64,000 bases of DNA from Paraspadella gotoi (GCA_051294375.1 CM119266.1:24354411-24418410); one strand, 5' to 3'; shown: positions 1 through 9,257, counted from the first letter of the stretch. Numbers and translations are program-made. The notes: generated from the sequence alone by a model not told the origin.

Positions 1-109
1 TAGAGAGCACTTTCTTTATTCCAGCATTATATTGTGTTTATTTTGAGTTTGTATTGCCCGGTACCTCGACAGTGACAACTTACCGACGGGAGAAAAAAAT
101 TCAAATTAA
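1..109 (+). repeat. 3' piece of a multi-ORF element (truncated copy)
   Basis: This stretch matches 2,031-2,137, 4,617-4,730 and about 55,040-55,140, which is the segment just downstream of the large ORF of the element. At about 108 the match stops and the sequence jumps into the opposing small-protein gene, so the rest of this copy's tail (about 700 bp in the other copies) is missing. The copy is cut by the window's left edge. Confidence 0.75.
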
Positions 110-388
110 CAAAGAACCAAGTTGAATCCATTCGGAACTTAATTGTGCGTTTAGTTGAATTTCTCTTTTGGTCATCTCCTCATCTTCGTCTCTCATCTGC
201 ACCACCGTCTCTGCCCAGAGGTCGGCTCCGTCTTCTCCGGCTTCGGCTTCCACTTTATATTCGCTGTTGGTTTCGTTCCTGGCGTTAGTCTTCTTGGCGA
301 CATTCTTCGCCTTGACTTCGTTGCTGGACATAAAGGTCAAAAGTAGGAGACCCACGACAATATGCTTCCTTAGCCGAGGCGAAATCAT
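101..388 (-). CDS. Small secreted-type protein, 95 aa, unknown function
   Basis: This runs opposite to every other ORF of the element. Residues 1-28 look like a signal peptide: a basic start (SPRLRKH), a hydrophobic core (IVVGLLLLTFM) and a VKA-type cleavage site. The remaining roughly 67 residues are hydrophilic and acidic (MRDEDEEMTKRE) with no cysteines. The last three codons are fusion sequence from the junction at about 108. In copy 2 the same frame continues about 28 codons further, so the native protein was probably about 120 aa. No family is recognised. Secretion is inferred only from the leader. The surrounding repeat suggests element cargo rather than a host gene. Confidence 0.5.
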   Translation of the reverse strand: MISPRLRKHIVVGLLLLTFMSSNEVKAKNVAKKTNARNETNSEYKVEAEAGEDGADLWAETVVQMRDEDEEMTKREIQLNAQLSSEWIQLGSLLI

Positions 389-506
389 GATATTTTCTTT
401 ATCCGCTTCCGTTAAATCTTTTACAACGACAATAAAAAAAAATATTAAAATTTTTTTTTTTTCATTTAGCGAACAAAAAAAGCGGAGTAAGTCTTCGTTT
501 TTTCAG

Positions 507-642
507 GTTGTCTAAAATCTACATCAAAATATTGGCGAGGACTGAAACGGAAATAAAAGAGACTGACGAAAAAATTATCGAACTTGAGAGAAAGATAAGA
601 TTGACATCGTTGCGAAAAAGAAAAACTTAGAGTTTATATTGA
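507..642 (+). CDS. Short charged ORF without ATG
   Basis: An open frame follows a pyrimidine run ending in CAG at 504-506 and encodes a Lys/Glu-rich, probably helical peptide (EIKETDEKIIELERKI). Copy 3 has the same frame at 52,141-52,254 with many third-position changes. Copy 1 has an in-frame TAG at 628-630 and then TGA at 640-642. Copy 3 lacks 12 bases covering the TAG and ends at the equivalent TGA. The absence of an ATG and the CAG border suggest a spliced exon. Function is unknown. Confidence 0.35.
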
Positions 643-708
643 AAAATGAAATAAATTTATCGAATAATCTTTCTCAGAAAAGGGTAAGCTGAATTCCGGA
701 AAGAAAGA

Positions 709-983
709 ATGGATTGGTGCCTAGGCACAGTTGCAGACCTCAATCGGTGGAAGATGCAATGAGAAAACTAATGTCTTATGAAAACTTTTATCTGGAGCAA
801 CGAAAGAAAGAAAGAGACGACACGAAGATAAAGAAATTGAAACTCGATTATGAAGAGCAAAAAGAATACTTTGAAAGATGGATAGAAGTCCGGTATAAAC
901 AAAATAAAGTCTTCTCGAACTTTCAAAAAGAAATGAGAGCTCATACGAAGGAAAAAACTCACCAAAATAGATTAGATTATTAA
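709..983 (+). pseudogene. Small charged coiled-coil-type protein, about 91 codons, frameshifted
   Basis: The start is the ATG at 709, because copy 3 opens the same way at 52,319 and keeps the frame. Copy 1 has lost one base near 725, so the long open frame appears to begin at a TTG at 714. The body is strongly charged and helical (QRKKERDDTKIKKLK, then FERWIEVRYKQNKVF). An in-frame TAA ends it at 981-983. Differences from copy 3 are often synonymous, so it was once a real gene. No known family is recognised. Confidence 0.5.
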
Positions 984-1029
984 ATGAAAGTCAAGTGTAA
1001 TGTTTGTTTGTTTGAGTCATTCAGCAATC

Positions 1030-1269
1030 ATGGCATACGAACTTACTAAAAACTTTCGTGAAAGAGAGAAGGTCAAAGCCGCAGCAGAGACCCCGAACAA
1101 TCTTGAGGATACGCTGGAAAAGCTGGAGACAAACGAGAAAGAATTTGAATTACTTTACTTCGATTACATAGCGCTTGGCTTTCCGATGACAATGTGGAGA
1201 ATTGCGTACCTGAAAAGATGGGCCGACATCATGGAGGCAGAAGGAAAATTCGTTCCAAAAGATGTTTAA
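1030..1269 (+). CDS. Small protein, 79 aa, unknown function
   Basis: The ATG at 1,030 is preferred over an upstream in-frame one at 1,000, because copy 3 also has an ATG at the matching place (52,662). The protein is rich in Glu and Lys with heptad-like spacing in the middle (LEDTLEKLETNEKEFELL) and aromatic residues towards the end. It stops at TAA 1,267-1,269. It lies 46 bases after the previous ORF on the same strand, as in a compact polycistronic or overlapping-transcript layout. It is intact here and broken by insertions in copy 3. Confidence 0.5.
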   Translation: MAYELTKNFREREKVKAAAETPNNLEDTLEKLETNEKEFELLYFDYIALGFPMTMWRIAYLKRWADIMEAEGKFVPKDV

Positions 1270-1381
1270 CTACTTTAAAAAAAAACAAAAAAAAACTGAT
1301 GTTTGTCGGCATTAAGGGAATTTGTATGTGTCCATCTTTTTCGTTTGTCTTTCTTGTTTGAATTTAGTTTCCACAGTTATA

Positions 1382-1510
1382 ATGGATACGGCCCAGCTCG
1401 CAGTAAAGTTCGGCAAATTTGGCTTATTGGTGAGAGAAGTCGCCATCACAAACTCGGTGGACCGTAACCGGCCAAAGATCGTCATGAATGACGAACTACA
1501 ATCAAAGTAA
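1382..1510 (+). CDS. Small protein, 42 aa, unknown function
   Basis: A short intact ORF starts at an ATG preceded by ATA. It encodes MDTAQLAVKFGKFGLLVREV followed by a polar tail. The corresponding part of copy 3 (about 53,035-53,198) keeps recognisable stretches (AQLAV; NDEL) but has several insertions. It is likely the fourth gene in the row. At 42 codons the coding status rests only on the copy comparison. Confidence 0.35.
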   Translation: MDTAQLAVKFGKFGLLVREVAITNSVDRNRPKIVMNDELQSK

Positions 1511-1532
1511 GATCGAAAAAATCCGTTAAGAT

Positions 1533-1628
1533 ATGAAAAATTCTAAGAAATGTAGAGGGCTAAAAAATAAAAACAAAAGACGTCGAAAATTATTGATCCG
1601 AGACTTAGAGAAAAATAATCATATTTAA
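1533..1628 (+). CDS. Very basic 31-aa peptide ORF
   Basis: ATG at 1,533 to TAA at 1,626-1,628. About 40% of residues are Lys or Arg, with a nuclear-localisation-like cluster (KNKNKRRRKLL). Copy 3 has the same bases at about 53,228 with indels. A short, A-rich frame can be basic by chance, so this is tentative. Confidence 0.25.
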   Translation: MKNSKKCRGLKNKNKRRRKLLIRDLEKNNHI

Positions 1629-1911
1629 TCGAAACTAACCAGTTAACTAAAGTAAAAAGCAATAGTTCGATAGCTAAACTTAAATATATTATTATATGAA
1701 TTTCACAAGTGGTCCCAGCCGCCGAACAGATTAAAGATAATGATCCAGACGAGGATGATTAGGAAGAAGTTCACGCCCGGAGAGAGAGACTAGTTGGCTA
1801 AATTCAACGATCAATATCTATTTGTTATCCGTCACGACTATCGCGATTATTCAAAAATTCATACATTTAAATTTCTTTATAATTGTTCATGTTGCATTAT
1901 TAAATTAAACA
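1629..1911 (+). other. Leader segment before the large ORF, copy 1
   Basis: There is a short open stretch at 1,703-1,762 ending in an acidic tail (DNDPDEDD, TAG). It corresponds to the start of a 71-codon open frame in copy 3 (53,408-53,623). Next comes the segment from about 1,777 (gagagagactagttggct) that copy 2 also has at about 3,134. Copy 1 lacks the 51 bases around 3,256-3,306 that copies 2 and 3 carry just before the large ORF, including an intron-acceptor-like TTACAG. Confidence 0.4.
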
Positions 1912-2073
1912 ATGGACGCGTACTCCAAAGTTGATCTCGAGAACGATATCATGTGGGCGCCGAGCGACATCGAAAGGCAACAACTATTCAGTGAATTCCC
2001 GAATCACACGCAGCGTGTCATATGGCCTAGAGAGCACTTTCTTTATTCCAGCATTATATTGTGTTTATTTTGA
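1912..2073 (+). pseudogene. Large element ORF, copy 1: N-terminal 31 codons only
   Basis: The ATG and first codons match copy 2 (MDAYS at the start, then IMWAPSDIERQ). After about codon 31 the frame is fused by a deletion to bases that normally lie downstream of the stop, and it ends at TGA 2,071-2,073. The break lies where both sides share CG, which fits end-joining. This copy cannot make the full protein. Confidence 0.7.
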
Positions 2074-2172
2074 GTTTTGTATTGCCCGGTACCTGACAGT
2101 AACAACTTACCGACGGGAGAAAAAAATTCAAATTACCTGAGAGAAAAGAAAAATTTAGGTGTAAATAAATAA

Positions 2173-2442
2173 ATAAAACAACTGGCTACACAAATTCACT
2201 TAACAAAAACGACTAAAGAACTTCGACAAAAAATTGAGAAAAAAATTAAATTCAACCATCCATCAGAATTCAACACGAAGAATGAAAAATCGATTTTGAG
2301 GTTGCTTAGAAACGGAAGAGGAAAAGTTTTGATCGATAGTAGACAGTGTATAGTGGGATTAAGCAACGAACAAATTGACGGAACGTACGAAAACAATGTA
2401 AATAAAATTTATTTATTTCTGTATTGCAAATTGCATAAATGA
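2173..2442 (+). CDS. Basic protein ORF, about 89 codons, no ATG
   Basis: The frame is open from just after a TAA at 2,170 to TGA 2,440-2,442. It reads as a plausible basic, mixed-composition protein (LRQKIEKKIKF; ILRLLRNGRGKVLIDSR). Copies 2 and 3 keep the bases but have length changes in A runs. There is no ATG at the front, so it may be a second exon of an upstream ORF, use another initiation, or be relic. The AATAAA-rich stretch at 2,163-2,178 could also be a poly(A) signal for the large ORF. No family is recognised. Confidence 0.35.
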   Translation: MKQLATQIHLTKTTKELRQKIEKKIKFNHPSEFNTKNEKSILRLLRNGRGKVLIDSRQCIVGLSNEQIDGTYENNVNKIYLFLYCKLHK

Positions 2443-2860
2443 AACATCAAATCGATTCGTTTTATACATACAGTGATTATTAACTGAACAAACAATTTAT
2501 CTTGTAAAACAAGAATGGGGAGAAGAAGACCAAAGAAAAACTTTTAAACCCAAAATAGTCAGAAAATGAGTTGTAGTACATGGTTTAGTGTAACGATCGG
2601 TTTCAACACCCAAGCATGCACTATTACGTCCGCATGCACCCATGATCCGGTCAAGATCAAGATGACGCCGGAACATTCACGGGGGGAGTCAGCGCCGGGA
2701 CATCGTCAAGAGAAGACAACGAATCAACGATTACTTCGAGCCGGGTGAAATGTTGCCGGGCACGAGGCAGCGGCGTCGAGCCGGGCAAAATGTTGCCGGG
2801 CGCAGTGAATGCAACGACAAGACAAGCGTCATCATGAAGACGACGCCGAAACTGTTTATA
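2443..2860 (+). repeat. Shared tail of the element, copy 1
   Basis: This matches 5,046-5,460 and, up to the gap, about 55,460-55,671. It includes a pair of GCATGC sites about 18 bp apart (2,615-2,640) and two copies of a motif built on gccgggYRAAATGTTGCCGGGC (about 2,740-2,800). The two motif copies suggest a local duplication or an RNA or protein binding repeat. Confidence 0.6.
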
Positions 2861-2954
2861 AGATCGCCTCAGCTCAAAATTTCCCTAACTCCAGGACGCC
2901 CATGTTGATAACGGAATGTGTGATGTAGTGTAACGTATTTCGAATTCTTGAAAG

Positions 2955-3134
2955 AACCAAGTTGAATCCATTCGGAACTTAATTGTGCGTTTAGTTGAAT
3001 TTCTCTTTTGGTCATCTCCTCATCTTCGTCTCTCATCTGCACCACCGTCTCTGCCAGAGGTCGGCTCGTCTTCTCCGGCTTCGGCTTCCACTTTATATTC
3101 GCTGTTGGTTTCGTTCCTGGCGTTAGTCTTCTCG
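2955..3134 (-). pseudogene. Opposing secreted-type gene, copy 2 (5' end lost)
   Basis: The C-terminal part of the 101-388 protein is nearly identical here (AETVVQMRDEDEEMTKREI). Two single-base deletions near 3,053 and 3,069 break the upstream frame, and the signal-peptide end is deleted. Beyond the copy 1 breakpoint the frame runs on to a stop at about 2,869 (FKNSKYVTLHHTFRYQ), which shows what the native C-terminus was like. Confidence 0.6.
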
Positions 3135-3316
3135 AGAGAGAGACTAGTTGGCTAAATTCAACAATCAATATCTATTTGTTATCTGTCACGACTATCGCGA
3201 TTATTCAAAAATTCATACATTTAAATTTCTTTATAATTGTTCATGTTGCATTATTACAGGAATTTAGTTTATTATTTAAAAAGTTCATCAAGAGATACAT
3301 ACTATTAAATTAAACA

Positions 3317-4517
3317 ATGGACGCGTACTCCGAAGTTGATTCGAAACGATATCATGTGGGCGCCGAGCGACATCGAAAGGCAACTATTCGGTGAATTCCC
3401 GTTTGCCAGGGATTTCGGGGAGGACGCCGCAGAAATAGAGACAATTTCGATCGCAACGTCAGAATCCGTCAGCAAGTTGATGGCGCCGCGGTATCAGCAA
3501 CCGGAGGCACAGTCATCAGTGGAAGATCTCGCCGCCCGCTTCTTAAATAAAAAGGCACAGCTCCCTCCTCATCGCCGGGCACTGATGGACTTCAGCGTCC
3601 CCATCATCATCAGAAGCGGCGATGAAATTTACTTTAAAGACGGGTTCCGCAGCGACGGCAACCGGGTAATGGTGAGGAGAATCTGGAGGGTGTGGAAAAA
3701 GGCGGCAAAGACCTGTGGTTGGACGGACGAGGAGTTCGACAAAATTGTCCAGAAGATAAGGGAAGGAGCGGACGAAGAAATGCTCCTTCGTCTCGCTAAA
3801 TTCGTTAGACCTGGCCAATCTTACCAGCATTCTGTTCAAGAGCCATCATTGACGACTGCGGCGACGTCTTCCACGCGCGTCGTTATCTTTGAGAACTCGT
3901 CGCCAGCGGTCCAGTACGAGAAAACGACCACAACGAAACCTCAAACGGCCTTCTCAGAGGAAAGTCTCTTAAGCAGCATGACGACATCTTCCCAAACAGA
4001 AGTGGATGGAGCAAGGCGGGCTCAGCTGGAGTCCCGGTGTCACCGGCAGAGCCAAGAGTTGCTGAAGGCGGAAATGGAGAAGGCGGAGTTCCGAATCAAG
4101 GTGGAGAGATTGGAGCAGGAGTAGAAGAAAGAGACGGAGAGGAGAATTGAAGCTGAAGTGAGGCTGGAAGGGAGGGTGCGAGAGGTAGAACAGAGGAGGG
4201 CGACCACCGAATGACTATGGAGCCAGACGTGCGGCAAAATGTATGACCGCCTGGAACAACTTTCATCCCCGCTGGAGACGAGGAGACGCTTGGCGTCGCC
4301 ATTCCGCGAAGAACCGCAATCCGATCTATGCCTGTCAAAGTTTCGTCCACCACCTGGCATGGAGCAGTTCGTCAACTCTCCACCTTGTCCACGTCATATG
4401 CCAGCGCCGAAAAAGAAATTGCCTACTCTTCAGCCAGTGTTGCCGCCTCCGCCTCCACCGCCGAGGCGAGAATATCCGGATTGGGCGAAGAAGGCCACCA
4501 AAAAGCGAAATCATTAA
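3317..4517 (+). pseudogene. Large element ORF, copy 2: SANT-like/coiled-coil/proline-rich protein, about 390 codons, broken
   Basis: ATG at 3,317 and TAA at 4,515-4,517. It is broken by a small deletion near 3,345 (frame change), TAG at 4,122-4,124 and TGA at 4,212-4,214. Copy 3 has sense codons at both stops. The order is: an N-terminal region; a basic helical segment with spaced Trp residues that resembles a SANT/Myb-type helix bundle (RRIWRVWKKAAKTCGWTDEE); a Ser/Thr-rich linker; a long charged coiled coil (AEFRIKVERLEQE and following); then a proline run and a basic end (REYPDWAKKATKKR). DNA binding and self-association are inferred from this layout only. It could be a structural or gag-like protein. 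No zinc knuckle, protease or polymerase motif is seen. Confidence 0.6.
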
Positions 4518-4773
4518 ACTCTTTTCAACTGGAATTCCGTCGGCGTCGGATGTCCGAATTGCCCGAGCCGGCCTCTCTAGAGCCGACCGCGAATTACACG
4601 CAGCGTGTCATATGGCCTAGAGAGCACTTTCTTTTATTCCTGCATTATACTGTGTTTATTTGAATCTGTATTGCCCGGTACCTCGACAGTGACAACTTAC
4701 CAGCGGGAGAAATAAATTTAAAATATCTGAGAAGAAAAAGAAAAATTTGAGTGTATAAATAAATAAATAAATA

Positions 4774-5045
4774 ATAAAACAACTGGCTACACAAATTCAC
4801 TTAACGAAAACGACTAAAGAACTTCGACAAAAAAATTGAGAAAAAAATTAAATTCAACCATCCATCAGAATTCAAAAACGAAGAATGAAAAATTGAGTTT
4901 GAGGTTGCTTAGCAACGGAAGAGGAAAAGTTTCGATCGATAGTAGACAGTGTATAGTGAGATTAAGCAACGAACAAATTGACTGAACGTATGAAAACAAT
5001 GTAAATAAAATTTATTTATTTCTGTATTGCAAATTGCATAAACGA
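4774..5045 (+). pseudogene. 89-codon basic ORF, copy 2 (frameshifted)
   Basis: The bases match 2,173-2,442, but one extra A in an A run near 4,835 shifts the frame and the terminal TGA has become CGA. The internal part (LRLLSNGRGKVSIDSRQC in the shifted frame) is still readable. Confidence 0.45.
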
Positions 5046-5489
5046 AACCATCAAATCGATTCGTTTTATACATACAGTGATTATTAACTGAACAAACAAT
5101 TTATCTTGTAAAACAAGAAAGGGGAGAAGAAGACCAAAAGAAAAACTTTCAAACCAAAATAGTCAGAAAATGAGTTAGTAGTACATGATCTAATGTAACG
5201 ATCGGTTTCAACACCCAAGCATGCACTATTATGTCCGCATGCACCCCATGATCCGGTCAAGATCAAGATGATGCCGGAACGTTCACGGGAGGAGTCAGCG
5301 CCGGGACATCCTCAAGAGAAGACAACGAATCAACGATTACTTTGAGCCAGGCGAAATGTCGCCAGGCACGGAGGCAGCGGCGTCGAGCCGGGCAAAATGT
5401 TGCCGGGCCCGCAGTGAATGCAACGACAAGACAAGCGTCATCATGAAGACGACGCCGAAACGGGAACAGCCGGTCTCCAAGAGAATCGG
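5046..5489 (+). repeat. Shared tail of the element, copy 2, then a junction
   Basis: This matches 2,443-2,860 up to the bases gacgacgccgaaac and then changes to unrelated sequence at about 5,461. Copy 1 leaves the shared sequence at the same place, so this point is probably a real boundary of the repeat unit or a recombination hot spot. Confidence 0.55.
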
Positions 5490-5863
5490 CTCTGGAATCA
5501 TCGTCATCAAGTTGCGGCGCCGCCGTTCGAGGTGTCGTCAAGGTGACGACGCCGGCGGCGGCTCTGGAATCGTCGTCATTAAGTTGCGGCGCCGCTGTTC
5601 GAGGTGTCGTCAAGGTGACAAAGCCGGCGGCGGCTCTGGAATCGTCGTCATCAAGTTGCGGCGCCGCTGTTCGAGGTGTCGTCAAGGTGACGACGCCGGC
5701 GGCGGCTCTGGAATTGTCATCGTCAAGCGGTGCCGCCGTTCGAGGTGTCGTCGAGGTGACGACACTGGCGGCGGCTCTGGAATCGTCGTCAAGCTCTGGA
5801 ACCATTAACGTCAAGATGGCGCCACCGTTCGAGGTGTCATCAAGGAGACGACGCCGGCGGTGG
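5490..5863 (+). repeat. 72-bp GC-rich tandem repeat, five units
   Basis: Units start at 5,490, 5,562, 5,634, 5,706 (69 bp) and 5,775 (degenerate). Each contains ctctggaatcgtcgtcat, gcggcgccgc and gaggtgtcgtcaaggtgac. The unit is 24 codons long, so it reads open in two plus frames and one minus frame at once, giving 24-residue repeats such as LDDDDSRAAAGVVTLTT on the minus strand. It lies between the element tail and the LTR-like cassette. The simultaneous open frames are probably a by-product of unit length and GC content. Confidence 0.85.
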
Positions 5864-6126
5864 CTATGGAACCTTCAAGGAGACAACGCCGGGTTAGCGG
5901 AAAGATGGAGCCGTCTTGGGACGTCAAAGGGGGGAGTCCGGGCCGTTCGGGCCGTACGGAGCCAGAGGAAACTACAAGGAGATGCCGATTGGGACAACTT
6001 GCTGAGCAAAACTTCATTGGGGTGGGGACATGAACTGGGGTTACATGCTGAAGGGGAATCGATCGCTGCAGCAAAGACATATGCCACTAGGGCGAAGACC
6101 AGCTGTACGTACGACCCCTCACGTAC

Positions 6127-6411
6127 AGGGGGGAGTGTAAAGAGAGGTCGTACGGGCGAGCGACTTGGCGTCATCTCGTAAACAACGATCATTTGTTTGC
6201 CAGTTGTCAGGGAGTTAGAAATCCTCAGTACTGTTTTACGTGACGCCAGGGCGCTCCAGCTGACGGACAGAGGAAAACAAATAGGCACTCCCCGGAAGAA
6301 GTCTACTAAGTATGATATTGAAATGAGAAATGATTAATTATTGTTTACTAATTTATTCTGCCTTGAAGGTCTTTAACCTACTTCACTACATTCCACATTG
6401 GCGATTACATC
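6127..6411 (+). mobile_element. PPT-LTR-PBS-like cassette, Gypsy-type (candidate)
   Basis: A polypurine tract (aggggggag, 6,127-6,135) is followed directly by TGTAAAGAGAGGTCG. About 262 bp later comes an end in CCACA (6,397) followed by TTGGCGATTACATC, which resembles a Gypsy primer-binding region. TG...CA ends between a PPT and a PBS-like site are what a 1-LTR junction or a tandem element pair would leave. No second copy of this LTR lies in the window, so it rests on signals alone. No pol domain is recognised upstream. Confidence 0.4.
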
Positions 6412-7554
6412 ATCAATTCCGTTATTGACCGTGGACTCATCATTATTAGGGACATTTTAAGGCCGAGGCGTAAGAAAAGTCTTATTCAAATTCAAAAAAA
6501 TTGCTTTTTTGAAATTCGACCATGGCATAGTTGGGAGTTGAAAAATAAAAAAGTCAACGATTTTTTTAACCAGGGTGCAAAATCTGAAGTTGCAAAAACA
6601 AATTATAAAGCCACAGTATTTGATCATTTCATTTCACTCCCATTTGAAATCCATGTATATCTTCTTTAGAAACTTCCATAGAACGACAATTTTATTGTGT
6701 AAAGTTCAACCAACAATTGTGGCAGCAGCAACACCCGACCCCATCGGATCATCTCTCTCTCTCTCTCTCATTATCACTGAGAGATCACCGGTCACCACCA
6801 TTCTCTCCCGGCTGGCCTCAGTTTGTTGTTTATGGTTTTAGAATTTTTTTGGAATCAATTTCTGTTTTATTCATTGGAGAATAAATCATTCTCGATCTGA
6901 ACATCGTCCCGTTTATTTGCCACACAATCATGCTGATGGTTTGCATGGAAAACCCGTATCCCCTTAACAATCATTATCCGAAAAGAAAAACCAAAAAAAA
7001 ATTTTATGAGTCTAACGGTATCAAGAAACTTTTCAACAGCTTAATTTACACTGTTCTTTTGTAAAAAGATACTCGCTCCTCTTTCGCCAAACCATTGTAC
7101 TAACCACTAAAAACAAAATGTCATCTCATTCTAAGCAGAGTAAAAAGGAAAAAAAAGAAAATGTTTTTCATAATTTTCTAACGTAATTTCACTAATTTCA
7201 CACGTAAATAGCAAGAAACAGTTTTAACTGTTGAAAAATCACTTTCTTAGATTTTGTTTTTGTACTAGTTTGACTTTCATCTTTTAATTGTGGGTTTGTT
7301 TATACATAATAACTGCAACAAGTGAGAATCTGAAACTAAAGGTGTTATCAATATTAAAAATAAAAAATAATTTAAAAATAGACTGGATATTCGATAAATT
7401 TTTCAAAAAAAATTAAGAAAATACATGCAAACATAATACTCATATACGTATATACAATTATACATATACTACATAATACGTCATATTTTGTAAGTCAAGG
7501 AAAATTGCGTTTAAAAAAAAAACAACCTTATGTATGTTTAATAGCAGCGCAGCG
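6412..7554. other. AT-rich intergenic DNA, 3' flank of the transporter gene
   Basis: There is no supported gene. There is a short CT run at 6,752-6,770 and many A/T runs. On the minus strand just past the transporter stop, ATTAAA occurs about 20 bp downstream and is a possible poly(A) signal. Confidence 0.5.
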
Positions 7555-8446
7555 TTAAGGCAACACTGCCATCGCGCCAGCGACGAAAACGTAAAGGAGC
7601 GAAAAGATGAAAAAGACGAGTCCATACCGACGGATCTCGTCGCCGACGCCGATCCCCAGCGCCGCTGAAATGACGGAACCCGCTGCAACGGGACCCAACG
7701 CCCGAGCCGCCAACGACGTGGTCAGCGCCGCCCCGTTGACGATCCCCAATCTACCGGAAGGGCTACGCTCGTTGAGCAGCGCCGCGAGACTCTGCCAAGC
7801 GGCTCCAGCGCAAGTTATTTGAAGGCAGTGGAGAGGAATGAGGAAGAATTGGTAGCGGAGGTTGGAGGGAGAGGGTAGGTTGAGGGAGTTGGGGGGAATC
7901 GCGGCGTCGAGTGATGAAGATTCATTGATCAATCTGTTAGTTTGGTAAAGTTGTGTCGCATTGATTCGCGAGGAGTTCTGGTGCGCGGTCACATCCACAA
8001 GCGTCATCGGAGGCACGCTGGTCGATTCCGCCAAAAGCTTTGTCGTCGGCAGCAGCAGGGCGAAAACCGCGGCGCCGATCATCCAGAAGACGGCGCTGCG
8101 CCGAAGCCCAATCCCCGCGGCGACGCGCGGAACGACAAAGACGCCAACGACGACCCCGGGTAGATTGGCGACGCCGGAGAGGATCCCTAAGGACGCCGTC
8201 GTCATTCCTAAGCCTCCGTGAGTCGAAGCGACGCCGGCCCAGAGAACGACGGCGTCACGAACGCCGATGAAGGCGAAGGAGAAGATGGCGTTGAGGAGGA
8301 GGAAGAGGAGGAGGTTGACGAAGGAGCATTTGGAGTCTTCTTCATCGCGATCGTCTTCTTCTTCGTCGGGGTCGTCGACGTCGTTGCCCCTCAGAATGGA
8401 GTCTCGTCTTTTGTCGTCCTTGTCTTTTTCCACTTCGTCGATGTTT

Positions 8447-8479
<33 letters not shown>

Positions 8480-9178
8480 GTGGACTGGATGAGGGAACTC
8501 GCTTCGCCAACGAGACATTCTCTCTTTTTGCCCTTCTTCTCCTCTTGTTTTTCCTTTTGCTTTTCCTCTTGCTTTTTATCTCTGCTTTTCTGTTTACTTT
8601 TATCCTTGCCCATGGGGATTTGGTCGACGAACGCGAGGACGAGAACGACACCGAAGAGACAAACGGCAGAAGGGAAGCCACTGATGCAGGGGAATCCGGG
8701 CGTGGGAAGGCGTTGGTCATCTGTTTGGGTCAATAACGATTGTAAGTATCATTAAAACAAATAAAATGCATCGGTGGTCCTACGTTTTACTTTATCATCC
8801 TCCCTCTAAGCGGACCCACCCTCTCCTTACCCGCCACGAATCCGGCGATAAATGGACCCAAAAATAGACCCAACGTCGACCCGGCGAAGACGATGGCCAC
8901 GTTTCTGGCGTGGGTGGCGGCGTTGTTAGCGGCGTCCGCCGTTTGAACGCGGACGCCGGACATGACGCCGTCCAGAGCGCCGATGGTGACTCGCCAGGCC
9001 AGCGCCGCTTTGAGGGACGAAGAGGCGCCGAAACCCATGCAGGCGGTGCCGATCAGAAGGAGGGAAAGAACGAGGATGCAGCGCTGACCGAATCGATCCG
9101 AAGCTAAACCCCAGAGAACGCTGGTCACCATGGCGCCCATGTGGTAGGAGCCTATAGTAGGGAAAAATAATCAAACAG

Positions 9179-9257
<79 letters not shown>

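Larger units (their letters stand above)
110..2860 (+). repeat. Multi-ORF repetitive element, copy 1 (internally deleted)
   Basis: From left to right this copy holds an opposing small secreted-type gene, an ORF without ATG, four small plus-strand ORFs, the first 31 codons of the large ORF, and the shared tail ending near the bases gacgacgccgaaac. Matches to copy 2 (2,860-5,455) and copy 3 (52,137-55,671) define it. About 1.1 kb of the large ORF is deleted at about 2,002, where the N-terminal codons join directly to the bases that normally follow its stop. It also lacks about 51 bp before the large ORF that copy 2 has. No terminal inverted repeats or target-site duplications were found. The class is unknown. 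Confidence 0.7.
2860..5455 (+). repeat. Multi-ORF repetitive element, copy 2
   Basis: This copy keeps the fullest large ORF and tail but has lost the small plus-strand genes. At about 3,134 the opposing secreted-type gene is cut and joined to the bases that lie before the large ORF, removing what corresponds to about 295-1,776 of copy 1. It follows copy 1 head to tail. After its tail the sequence changes at about 5,460 into the 72-bp repeat block. Confidence 0.7.

Noticed and set aside
5500-5760. CxxC-like repeats (CSRCRQGDD) that look like zinc knuckles
   Set aside because: They come from one of several frames open through the 72-bp tandem repeat; no His and no conserved knuckle spacing.
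8218-8755. Plus-strand frames of 160-172 codons over the transporter gene
   Set aside because: They are the complement of the charged loop of a well-supported minus-strand gene.
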